From positions 67,707 through 131,706 of the forward strand of contig CALKRW010000063.1 of assembly GCA_937989585.1 (NCBI GenBank): a stretch of DNA of 64,000 bases, written 5' to 3'. Origin of the DNA: an uncultured Porphyromonadaceae bacterium. GTDB taxonomy: Bacteria > Bacteroidota > Bacteroidia > Bacteroidales > Muribaculaceae. The translations under genes and the position numbers were made by a program. The notes under the pieces were generated by a model. The model did no database searches, had not been told where the DNA came from, and saw nothing but the letters and a program-made list of their open reading frames with translations. Of this stretch, positions 35,011 to 42,685 are shown piece by piece. Numbering within the stretch: the stretch's first letter is position 1; each line of letters opens with the position of its first letter.

Positions 35011-35241
35011 TATATAACCAAACCGTTCCACGCTGGTATTGATAGTAAAATCTAAACCTGGTAAGTATTTGATTGAATAGTCGTAGTTTGAACTATTAAT
35101 GTCATATTTTCGGTTTAACAGTCGCAAGTACGACTATTAAAAAGTTATTAGATCTGGAAATCTCCCATCGTAGGGCGAACAATTATATGGGTGAAATTGT
35201 CTATAAAAGCGATGATAATTTCAAAAACTCACTTTTAATTT
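35011..35241 (+). repeat. AT-rich non-coding interval with AATAGTCGTA inverted repeats
   Basis: AATAGTCGTA at 35076-35085 recurs inverted at 35129-35138. Each copy is itself part of a smaller palindrome (AATAGT...ACTATT; CAGTCG...CGACT). The pair flanks about 43 bp before the membrane protein gene. Probably binding sites for an element-encoded regulator; no -7 box of good quality is seen. Confidence 0.5.
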
Positions 35242-36642
35242 ATGAAGGAAACGCCCCAGCGCTTGAGGAGCTTTGCTCCCCCTACCCGGGACAAAATTTT
35301 TATATGGAGTGCCGTGATTGCCGGATGCGGTATCATTGCTTTACTTGGTCGTTATGCCGCCATATCCCGTTTCGGCACTGACGAATTTACCGGCAACGTT
35401 CTCTTTGCCGTTTTCCTTGTCCTCACAATCGGCCTATATTTCGGTTTCCAGTCGGTAATCGAAGAAGTGTTCAATCGCCTTCAATCTCTTTTTCGTCGCC
35501 GTGAAGTCATGGCTATTGCCGAGACTACCACAGGCAAACAGATTGACGTATCGACACCAGAAGAACCATCGGTAATGCCTATGCAATTTTCTGAAAGCAT
35601 ATCAGATGATGTTTGCATTGAAGAAAATGAGATTGTGCTCGCAGAAGAAATAGACAATGACAATTCATTTGAAGTATTGGAGATTATCGAAGATATGCGC
35701 CACATCCGTTTCTCTGATGGAACGGAAGCATACGTTGGAATGGATCTGTCAGATGACGACATTCTCCATCAGAAGGCTTATGAAGATTCAAGAGATTATG
35801 AAGCAGAGTTGGAGGAAGCATACAATGAGTATCTTGACTCTATGACTGCGGAAGAACGATATGATTACGAGAACCGGATTACCCGTGTTAAAAAGAATCG
35901 AGAATACGATGAAGATGTTGGTTTCTTCTCATCGGTATCCATTCAGGATGTTCACAAGAATCCTGATGGATCAACTGTGATAGAGGAAACAGAGCAGGAG
36001 GTCTATGTTACCCCCGACGGTTCGGTGTATTATCTTGAAGACATGAACCCAATATGCAAATTCTATGAGAAATACAACGACACCATAGAAACGCATGAAG
36101 AAATAATCACAAGAAAACAACAATGTGATGAGGCGTTTGAGGAGATGCAACGTCACGAAGAATTATATAATCTTGAACAGGTGTCGTTTATATGTGCATA
36201 TATCACACATACCATGAAACAGTTCATGGAGTCTCACGAACTCGACAAACTTCATAATAACGCACGAAACTGGACTAAAAATCCGGTAGCTAAATTCGTT
36301 GCCGTGCGGCTCCGTAGCAATCATCTGTCGAAAGAAGACCTTAAGCATCTTGGATATAATGTCGGCAAATTCCTGAATCTTAAGGGTAATGAGATTGCCT
36401 TATTTGTCAAGAATGTATTCGCCGAAAGCTTTGGCACCGTACATGTTCGGACAATTATAGCAAAACTCGCCGACAAGAATCCGGATAAAGATCGTATTCC
36501 ATTACTATCGGCAAAAGAAATGAATTATCTCTTTGAACACTATAAACGCTATAAGACCATCAACCTCGACATTATCCCCAAAAGATTGGCTGAGGAAGAG
36601 GCTAAAGCAAAATTAGAGGCAGAAAAGAAGAGCAGGAAATAA
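35242..36642 (+). CDS. two-helix membrane protein with long acidic cytosolic region
   Basis: 466 residues. Two membrane helices (IFIWSAVIAGCGIIALLGRYAA, about 19-41; VLFAVFLVLTIGLYFGFQSVI, about 52-73) with a short loop. An acidic Glu/Asp-rich stretch (about 100-260) follows, then a helical C-terminal domain (FICAYITHTMKQFMESHELDKLH..., LRSNHLSKEDLKHLGYNVGKFLNLKG) and a charged Lys/Glu tail. The family is not recognised. It could be a regulator or entry-type protein of the element, but nothing proves it. Confidence 0.6.
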   Translation: MKETPQRLRSFAPPTRDKIFIWSAVIAGCGIIALLGRYAAISRFGTDEFTGNVLFAVFLVLTIGLYFGFQSVIEEVFNRLQSLFRRREVMAIAETTTGKQIDVSTPEEPSVMPMQFSESISDDVCIEENEIVLAEEIDNDNSFEVLEIIEDMRHIRFSDGTEAYVGMDLSDDDILHQKAYEDSRDYEAELEEAYNEYLDSMTAEERYDYENRITRVKKNREYDEDVGFFSSVSIQDVHKNPDGSTVIEETEQEVYVTPDGSVYYLEDMNPICKFYEKYNDTIETHEEIITRKQQCDEAFEEMQRHEELYNLEQVSFICAYITHTMKQFMESHELDKLHNNARNWTKNPVAKFVAVRLRSNHLSKEDLKHLGYNVGKFLNLKGNEIALFVKNVFAESFGTVHVRTIIAKLADKNPDKDRIPLLSAKEMNYLFEHYKRYKTINLDIIPKRLAEEEAKAKLEAEKKSRK

Positions 36643-36707
36643 TAAGGACATCCTCTGTATCGTATTGGCGAATAGTTGTGACTTTGTCATGGCTATTCGC
36701 CTTTTTG

Positions 36708-37232
36708 TTATAAATCAGTCCGATAAAGGACATGTATAAGGAGCGGAGAATCAACTGACAGTTTCGGATGATTAAACTCTCCCGTTTTTTCCATTCCAAT
36801 CTTTTGCATTACACGTTCTGAAGGAGCATTGATTTTGGCTGTGAAAGAAACCAAACGTTCAATTCCTGCATCTTTTGCTAAATTCAACACAGCTTTTGCA
36901 GCCTCCGTAGCATACCCCTGATTGTGATAATCAGCGGCAAGCCGCCAGCCAATTTCAACTCCGGGAGTGAAATCTACATCGAAGCCTATCTCATGAAGCC
37001 CGACATACCCGATGAATTCTCCGGTCGACTTTATTTCCACTGCATAAAGTCCCCAACCCTTTTTATTGAACTCATCCTGTATCCGTTTATAAAATGCAAT
37101 AGTTTCCTCATCACTCAGCATCGCCGGGAAGTAGCGCATTACCTGCTTATCCTTATTCATTGCAATGAACAATGACAAATCTTCCGGTTTCCACGAACGT
37201 AAAATAAGCCTTTCAGTTTCGATATATACCAT
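36708..37232 (-). CDS. RimJ/RimL-type GNAT acetyltransferase
   Basis: 174 residues from ATG 37232. YIETERLILRSWKPEDLSLF is the family N-terminus; IGYVGLHEIGFD and GVEIGWRLAADYHNQGYATEAAKAVLNLA carry the acetyl-CoA site. The substrate may be a ribosomal protein N-terminus, a small amine or an antibiotic; the sequence does not say. It is the only minus-strand gene among the mobilization genes, and is a likely passenger. Confidence 0.85.
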   Translation of the reverse strand: MVYIETERLILRSWKPEDLSLFIAMNKDKQVMRYFPAMLSDEETIAFYKRIQDEFNKKGWGLYAVEIKSTGEFIGYVGLHEIGFDVDFTPGVEIGWRLAADYHNQGYATEAAKAVLNLAKDAGIERLVSFTAKINAPSERVMQKIGMEKTGEFNHPKLSVDSPLLIHVLYRTDL

Positions 37233-37287
37233 AATAGATCTCAATTATAACGCAAAATTACTCAACTTACCACACCAATGAAAGCCA

Positions 37288-37317
37288 TTCAAGGTTATTA
37301 CTCAAAATAACCTTGAA
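37288..37317. repeat. 12-bp perfect palindrome in a 266-bp non-coding interval
   Basis: TTCAAGGTTATT-N6-AATAACCTTGAA (37288-37299 / 37306-37317). GGTTATT recurs at 37400-37406 and 37424-37430 in the same interval (37233-37498), with a degenerate GGTTCTATTT later. Such iterated motifs before a DUF3987 replication-type gene could be initiator sites. No T tract, so not a simple terminator. Confidence 0.5.
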
Positions 37318-37498
37318 ATCACCTACTGTTTTTGCGAATCACCATACAAATATTTTCAAGAAACACCTTCTGAATATCAAAGCGTTAGCACTTGTCAAAC
37401 GGTTATTTTAGGAAGTGGTTGCGGTTATTTATTTCACCTTCAACTCACTTTCAATCAGTGCGGTTCTATTTCCGTAAACAATTTAAAACCGCACCGAT

Positions 37499-37885
37499 AT
37501 GGAAACACCCCCAATCACTTTCGACCAGCTGCCACATGTGGTAAGCGGTCTCTCCGAGAAACTCGACCGAGTGCTCGACATACTTGATAAGCTCGGCATC
37601 GCCAACCCCATCAAGAATGCCAAGCCCTCACGCAGACTCGTGTATGCGAAAGAGGCTTGCCAGATAATAGGCAAGTCACTTTCGAGCCTCTACCGCGGCA
37701 TCAAAGCTCCGAATGACCCCATTCCGAGCTACAAGCGCGGCAAACTCCTCTATTTCTATGAGGATGAACTATACGCATGGATAGAGAGCGGTCGCAAACA
37801 TTCCGTTGCACCCTCACTCGCCGAAACAGCTGCTGCCATCACAGCCGGAATGAAACGTCGTCCCCGCGGAGGGTATAATTTCTAA
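37499..37885 (+). CDS. excisionase/HTH_17-type DNA-binding protein
   Basis: 128 residues. An N-terminal short coiled helix (LPHVVSGLSEKLDRVLDILDKL) precedes an excisionase-like helix-turn-helix (RRLVYAKEACQIIGKSLSSLYRGI, YKRGKLLYFYEDELYAWI), ending in a basic tail. In Bacteroidales mobilizable elements this protein normally sits just before a DUF3987 gene, as here (4-bp gap). It may regulate the mobilization operon. Confidence 0.75.
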   Translation: METPPITFDQLPHVVSGLSEKLDRVLDILDKLGIANPIKNAKPSRRLVYAKEACQIIGKSLSSLYRGIKAPNDPIPSYKRGKLLYFYEDELYAWIESGRKHSVAPSLAETAAAITAGMKRRPRGGYNF

Positions 37886-37889
37886 GCCT

Positions 37890-39278
37890 ATGGAAAGAGA
37901 TTATACTCAATCCAGGACCAATCCATTCCCCGTGCATGTATTTCCTGTCAGATTACAGCGCATTATCCGGGAGCTGCATGACAGCAACGGTTTTCCTGTC
38001 GATTACACTGCGGCGTCGATGATGGCTGCAATATCCGTAGCAATCGGCAACTCACACCGCGTGGAAGTGAAACGCAACTGGCATGAATCGGCAATACTAT
38101 ATATTGCGATTGTCGGTCGCCCAGGAGCCTGCAAGTCACACCCGTTGGCATTCGCCATGCAACCACTTGTCAACGCCGATTGGAAAAACAATCTGGACTA
38201 CCAGAAAAAATATTGTGAGTACCAACAGGCGATAGCCATGAGCCGGAAAGAGCGTGTTCACGCCGGGTTCGAGCAATTCCCGAAAGAGCCGAAGCGTCTG
38301 CGCTACCTTGTGTCGGATGTTACGCAGGAGGGACTGAGCGCAATTCATTCCCACAATCCAAGAGGTCTAGGCTTATGGGTTGATGAACTGTCGGCATGGT
38401 TCAAGAACTTCACCCGCTATAACAATGGTTCTGAGGAACAATTCTGGCTTTCAGCTTTCAATGGAAGCACTACTATGTCCGACCGCAAGAACACGCAGAA
38501 CTCCATCTTTATCAAGCGTCCGTTCATCTCGGTTGTCGGGACTATTCAGAAACGTCTGCTAACTGAACTTGCCAATGGCGAGAGAACAGCCAACGGTTTC
38601 ATCGACCGCATCCTATTCGCCATGTCGGAATCATCCGGCAAACCCAAATGGCGGGAAGAAGAGGTAAGTGAAGATCTCGACAAGGCATGGGCATCCATAC
38701 TTGATGCCATTCTCTCAGTGGAGTGCCGACTCGATGATGACGGTGAGCCGATACCCTTAGTTGTGCGGTTCACTTCGACAGCGAAACTGTTGCTGTATGA
38801 ATGGCAACACAGGAATGCCGAGATGTGCGACAACGAGATGAACGACACAGTGGTAAGTTTCTTCTGCAAACTTGAAATCTACGTCATCCGTTTCAGCCTG
38901 CTTCTGCGAATGACACGCTGGGCCTGCGAGGTCGGACAGTCTCCGCCTGAAGAAATCGGCGATGACGATGTGACCGGAGCAATCGAGCTGGCGGAGTATT
39001 TCCGAAGGAATGCACTCAGTGTTCTCACCTGCATCAGTGAGGAGAGACTTAACGAACTGCACCGCACGGTATATGACCATCTTGCCGAAGAGTTCTCAAC
39101 CGCCGACGGCATCCGTGTGGCCGCACGATTCGGGATGAAGGATCATACATTCAAGATGTTTCTCACCCGCAATCTCAACACTCTCTTTCGCCGGGTCCGC
39201 CAAGGTCTCTATCGTAAGCAGTCATGTTACTCCGCTAACAATGTTACTCCGCACGAAAATGAAATCGAATCAGAGTAA
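37890..39278 (+). CDS. DUF3987 protein (primase/helicase-like)
   Basis: 462 residues. Residues 30-90 (GFPVDYTAASMMAAISVAIGNSHRVEVKRNW..., YIAIVGRPGACKSHPLAFAMQPL) contain a P-loop-like GRPGACKS followed by GLWVDELSAWFKNF as a likely Walker B. These are DUF3987 hallmarks. The family is common beside mobilization genes in Bacteroidales and is thought to have a replication role, not proven. The ATPase may act on the element's single strand after transfer. Confidence 0.75.
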   Translation: MERDYTQSRTNPFPVHVFPVRLQRIIRELHDSNGFPVDYTAASMMAAISVAIGNSHRVEVKRNWHESAILYIAIVGRPGACKSHPLAFAMQPLVNADWKNNLDYQKKYCEYQQAIAMSRKERVHAGFEQFPKEPKRLRYLVSDVTQEGLSAIHSHNPRGLGLWVDELSAWFKNFTRYNNGSEEQFWLSAFNGSTTMSDRKNTQNSIFIKRPFISVVGTIQKRLLTELANGERTANGFIDRILFAMSESSGKPKWREEEVSEDLDKAWASILDAILSVECRLDDDGEPIPLVVRFTSTAKLLLYEWQHRNAEMCDNEMNDTVVSFFCKLEIYVIRFSLLLRMTRWACEVGQSPPEEIGDDDVTGAIELAEYFRRNALSVLTCISEERLNELHRTVYDHLAEEFSTADGIRVAARFGMKDHTFKMFLTRNLNTLFRRVRQGLYRKQSCYSANNVTPHENEIESE

Positions 39279-39455
39279 CAAAACGGTGGCCGGCACCGGC
39301 GCATTCGGCAAACGTATGTGGCCACGCATCCGAGATATGCCAACACCACGGTCCTCCGTGCAATCCAAGCAACACCAAAGTCAAACCGAGCGCAAGCTTA
39401 TAAAAAACTCAAAAAAGTGAAAACAGAAGAATATAAAAATCCTCAGTCATCCGAA

Positions 39456-39836
39456 ATGACTGGTATGACTGATATGTCTAACAATTCAATTTTCTCTGAA
39501 TCTATGGAAAATCCTACCACTCCCGATGTCCAGCCAATCGCAGGACAGAGCGAAACCGCTCAACCCAAATCCAACCGCCCCACCGCCAAGCAGCGCAAGA
39601 GCGACCTCGAAGATTACCGCAAGGCATACTTCGGTCTGATTAAGCTTGGCAAGGACAACAAGCATCAGGTGGCAATCAGCAACGACACGTTTGACCGTGT
39701 CGAGCGTATCGCCCGATTCTTCGGTGGCCCCGGTTACAGCGTGGGCAACTTTGTCGAGCATATCATCAACGAGCATCTCGACAGCAACTCCGCCAACTAT
39801 GAGAGTTGGTTCACAGTAATCAGTAAATCGTTCTGA
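39456..39836 (+). CDS. DUF3408 protein
   Basis: 126 residues from ATG 39456 (other in-frame ATGs at 39465, 39474 and 39504 are possible; a GTG at 39318 is less likely). A disordered Ser/Pro/Gln-rich first half is followed by a ribbon-helix-helix-like C-terminus (QVAISNDTFDRVERIARFFGGPGYSVGNFVEHIINEHL), the DUF3408 signature. Such proteins accompany conjugation and mobilization genes and may bind DNA at or near oriT, which lies just downstream. Confidence 0.7.
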   Translation: MTGMTDMSNNSIFSESMENPTTPDVQPIAGQSETAQPKSNRPTAKQRKSDLEDYRKAYFGLIKLGKDNKHQVAISNDTFDRVERIARFFGGPGYSVGNFVEHIINEHLDSNSANYESWFTVISKSF

Positions 39837-39837
39837 C

Positions 39838-39958
39838 CACTGTCCCTAGGCAGTGAAATGGCGAAGACATCGGCAACGCCGGTATCCGGAAAAACCTGAT
39901 AAGGTTTGGAGGATAGCAAGGTAGTGGCAATGTAAACATTCCCGACCTTGCATCCTCC
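39838..39958. other. probable origin of transfer (oriT) with nested hairpins
   Basis: Three inverted repeats in 120 bp: CACTG...CAGTG (39838-39855), AAACCT-GATA-AGGTTT (39892-39907) and a large compound hairpin at 39908-39958. In the last, GGAGGAT/ATCCTCC, GCAAGGT/ACCTTGC and AATGT/ACATT pair one inside another. The region is non-coding and lies 62 bp before mobC, the usual place for oriT in MOBP systems. The nick site is not known. Confidence 0.65.
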
Positions 39959-40020
39959 GTTACCGGGCGGCTGGAGTCCGTTCCCGATGGTCACAATGTC
40001 AAATCTCAAAATTCCGAAAA

Positions 40021-40386
40021 ATGACTTTTGCAAAAAGAAAGAAGGCTCCTCCGGGAGCAGTAAAGGAGTCAGACAAGACAGTCGTTGTCAGCGTCAGACT
40101 CAAGAATGAACAGTATCAGATCGCGCTTGAAAAATGCCGCAAATCCGGCAGAAAACTGTCCGACTATTGGCGATGCGCCCTGACAAAATCAGAGGTAATA
40201 CAGGTTGCCCAGCCCGAAGACATGGCACTCTTACGCCAGATCGGAAGCATGGCGAACAATCTCAATCAGCTTGCGAAGAAAGCCAACGAAGGCGGTTTCA
40301 AGCTCGTGCAATGGTCGCTCGACAAGCTGAGCAAAGAGATAAAATCACTTTATACCAAGCTATCGCATGATTGGAGGCATCACTAA
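40021..40386 (+). CDS. mobC: MobC-family relaxosome protein
   Basis: 121 residues. VVSVRLKNEQYQIALEKCRKSGRKLSDYWRCAL is a ribbon-helix-helix-like DNA-binding part, and LRQIGSMANNLNQLAKKANEGGF is the MobC signature. MobC helps the relaxase open oriT DNA. It overlaps the relaxase gene by 20 bp. Confidence 0.85.
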   Translation: MTFAKRKKAPPGAVKESDKTVVVSVRLKNEQYQIALEKCRKSGRKLSDYWRCALTKSEVIQVAQPEDMALLRQIGSMANNLNQLAKKANEGGFKLVQWSLDKLSKEIKSLYTKLSHDWRHH

Positions 40387-41341
40387 AGGGAGTTGTTTCT
40401 CCGGCTGCGTGGAGTATGTTCTCGCGCTGAAAGAGGAAAATAAAGAGGCCCGCTTGCTCTATTCCGAGGGTCTCTTGGCCGACACTCCGAAAGATATTGT
40501 CGACGGTTTCGAGTGCCAGCGGCATCTAAACAGCCGCGTTCAGCATTGGTGCGGACACATTTCTCTATCCTATTCGCCGGAGGATTCGGCACGGCTTTCA
40601 GATGAAGCCATGGTGAAACTCGCGCTGGAATATATGGAGAAAATGGGTATCAAGAACACCCAGTTTATCATAGCGCGCCATCTGGACAAGGAACATCCGC
40701 ACTGTCACATCGTCTATAATCGAATAGATAATGACGGCCGATGTGTGAGCGACAGTTACGAATATTACCGTAGCAATGCCATTTGCAAGGAGCTTAAAAA
40801 GAAGTATGGTTTGACCTTCGGCGAGAACAAAGACAAGGTGAGAGTCGACCGATTGAAAGGTCGCTCAAAGACCCGTCAGGAGATCTATCTCGCAGTTCAG
40901 ACAGCCAAACGGACTGCAAAAGACTGGATCTCCTTTCAGCGAGAACTGGCTCAGAAAGGTATCTCCGTCAGGAAGAAATTCCGACGAGGTACGACCGATG
41001 TCGAAGGTCTTTCTTACATCAAGGACGGTCAGAAGTTCAAGGCCTCACAGGTTGACCGTGACGGCAAATGCTCATACAAGACCATCTGCAACGCTCTCGA
41101 CCAGAACAAAAACCGTCAGGCTCAACCCTCGGCATCAGCTCCAAGACCGATGCAACAGCAGCCGAAACAGGCACCGAGCGCCGCAGCAAAAATCATTGAA
41201 GCCGGAGCCGATATTGCCGAAAGTCTCGGTAATGCCGTCGGCGGACTCTTCCAAGTCGGACCTGCCTACGACCAGGATGAGGAAGCGTTCATCCGTGAGA
41301 TGAATCGCCGTAAAAAGAGAAAAAGAGGCAGAAGTTTGTAA
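40367..41341 (+). CDS. MOBP-type relaxase / mobilization nuclease
   Basis: 324 residues. The HUH-like metal motif HLDKEHPHCHIVYNRID (about 105-121) and the N-terminal GGITKGSCFSGCVEYVL, HISLSYSPEDSARLSDE segments match the Relaxase_mob family. It should nick oriT and covalently lead one strand to the recipient. The C-terminus is Pro/Gln-rich, then basic (REMNRRKKRKRGRSL), possibly for DNA or coupling-protein contact. Short for a relaxase, as in small mobilizable elements. Confidence 0.88.
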   Translation: MIGGITKGSCFSGCVEYVLALKEENKEARLLYSEGLLADTPKDIVDGFECQRHLNSRVQHWCGHISLSYSPEDSARLSDEAMVKLALEYMEKMGIKNTQFIIARHLDKEHPHCHIVYNRIDNDGRCVSDSYEYYRSNAICKELKKKYGLTFGENKDKVRVDRLKGRSKTRQEIYLAVQTAKRTAKDWISFQRELAQKGISVRKKFRRGTTDVEGLSYIKDGQKFKASQVDRDGKCSYKTICNALDQNKNRQAQPSASAPRPMQQQPKQAPSAAAKIIEAGADIAESLGNAVGGLFQVGPAYDQDEEAFIREMNRRKKRKRGRSL

Positions 41342-41357
41342 TTTTCAACACAGAAAA

Positions 41358-42038
41358 ATGAAGCAAAATTTTGACAATTCTCCGGAGAATTTTCTCCAAA
41401 ACATCGCTGACGACCTCAGCACTATCAGCGGCACGTGTGCCGAAATCAAGGAGACGCAGCTCAACTGCGCTACCACCGATGACCTGAGCAACATGGGAAC
41501 ATCCATCACTTCTGCCGTCATCGAGAAGGTAGACACGATGCAATCGTCTATCGAGGCTCAGACAACATCCGTGAAAGAAATCGGAGAAAACCTGACCACT
41601 TCGGTTGATAATCTCAAGTCCGAAATCGCAGAAAAGATTGACAACTTCACTGCCAATCCTCCGGTGCAGAAGATTGAAAAGACCATCCGTATCGCCAAAG
41701 AATCGTGGCAGGTATATCTCGCCATGTTCATCTCGGTGTTCACCCTACTTTTCTTCGGCGCCACTTTCATCTGGCAGGAAGCCCGAATCGAACAGGCCCG
41801 CATCTCCGACATCAAGTATCACTACATACTGATGCACGACGGTGTAAACTCCGAAGGATTGGACAGCATCCAAAGCTGGTTCCGCGACCCGGAACGCGTC
41901 AAGCAGATCGAACAGGAGGTGAAAGCCTACGAAAACCGTGTGCAGGAAACCGCCCGCGCCCTCGACCAGAAACAACGCCTCGAAGAGAAAATCAACGAAC
42001 TCAATTCCCAAACCACCAACAAAAATTCCAGAAAATGA
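41358..42038 (+). CDS. coiled-coil membrane protein of the mobilization operon
   Basis: 226 residues. A polar N-terminal half with coiled-coil spacing (VIEKVDTMQSSIEAQTTSVKEIGENL, VDNLKSEIAEKIDNF), a single membrane helix at about 116-138 (WQVYLAMFISVFTLLFFGATFIW), and a second coiled coil at the C-terminus. It starts 16 bp after the relaxase stop. Genes of this shape follow relaxases in Bacteroidales elements; I infer a membrane link between relaxosome and helper machinery. Confidence 0.6.
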   Translation: MKQNFDNSPENFLQNIADDLSTISGTCAEIKETQLNCATTDDLSNMGTSITSAVIEKVDTMQSSIEAQTTSVKEIGENLTTSVDNLKSEIAEKIDNFTANPPVQKIEKTIRIAKESWQVYLAMFISVFTLLFFGATFIWQEARIEQARISDIKYHYILMHDGVNSEGLDSIQSWFRDPERVKQIEQEVKAYENRVQETARALDQKQRLEEKINELNSQTTNKNSRK

Positions 42039-42547
42039 GAACAGCCAACAACCTCAACCAACTCCTCTCCCGTGTGAAATCCATCTTCGGTAGCAAGACC
42101 GCGCCGAAGGCATCTCCCAACCCTAACGCGGAGCCGCCAACCGACCTTTCGGTCGTAAGCGACCCACGCCTCAGCGCGGCCTTCGCCGACATCGAGAAAT
42201 ATCTCGCCGAAAACTACTGCACCACGACAAACAAACTCTGCTATCAGGATTACGCCAACGGCGCAAGTTTCTTCTCGAAAGACGCTGCATTCGCACTGTC
42301 GCTCGTCATCCTCACGGACTCTGACGGTCTCTACAACCTCCCCGACAACGTGATGATGCTCCTCACCATCACCTCAGCCAAAGATGAGGAGTGGCTCATT
42401 GAAGAACTGGGTAAGTTCATTCTGTTTCTTAAAGAACTCGACATAACACACCGCATCCAGCACTTCGCCATCGGCTTCTCCACCGACAAACTCGACCATC
42501 CCGCGACCGTCCAGACCGCCGATGTAACCTGCATCCGCCTCTACTGA
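42035..42547 (+). CDS. hypothetical protein, end of mobilization operon
   Basis: 170 residues; ATG overlaps the upstream stop as ATGA. A basic, Pro-rich N-terminus (SRVKSIFGSKTAPKASPNPNAEPP) is followed by a compact alpha/beta domain (FADIEKYLAENYCTTTNKLCYQDYANG, AFALSLVILTDSDGLYNLPD, HRIQHFAIGFSTDKLDHP). Family not recognised. It is followed by a strong terminator. Confidence 0.55.
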   Translation: MRTANNLNQLLSRVKSIFGSKTAPKASPNPNAEPPTDLSVVSDPRLSAAFADIEKYLAENYCTTTNKLCYQDYANGASFFSKDAAFALSLVILTDSDGLYNLPDNVMMLLTITSAKDEEWLIEELGKFILFLKELDITHRIQHFAIGFSTDKLDHPATVQTADVTCIRLY

Positions 42548-42559
42548 TCCTTAACCATC

Positions 42560-42595
42560 ATTTTCGTCGGCAATGGCACCATTGTCGACGAAAAT
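42560..42595 (+). terminator. terminator of the mobilization operon
   Basis: ATTTTCGTCG-g-CAATGG-CA-CCATTG-t-CGACGAAAAT forms a nearly perfect 17-bp stem with T-rich sequence on both sides. It may serve both this operon and the convergent minus-strand nuclease gene. Confidence 0.8.
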
Positions 42596-42685
42596 TTCTT
42601 GTTTAGAATCAAGTTTTTATGTCTAACAAATTAATTCCGAACTTATTCCCATTTTGTTATGAATGAATATTATAAATCTCATTAA

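Noticed and set aside
36708..37244. Using the TTG at 37244 as acetyltransferase start
   Set aside because: ATG at 37232 gives the standard family N-terminus (MVYIETERLILR).
39318..39455. N-terminal 46 residues of the longer DUF3408 frame (GTG start)
   Set aside because: Basic, low-information sequence with no family match; several ATG codons follow just before the disordered region typical of DUF3408 proteins.
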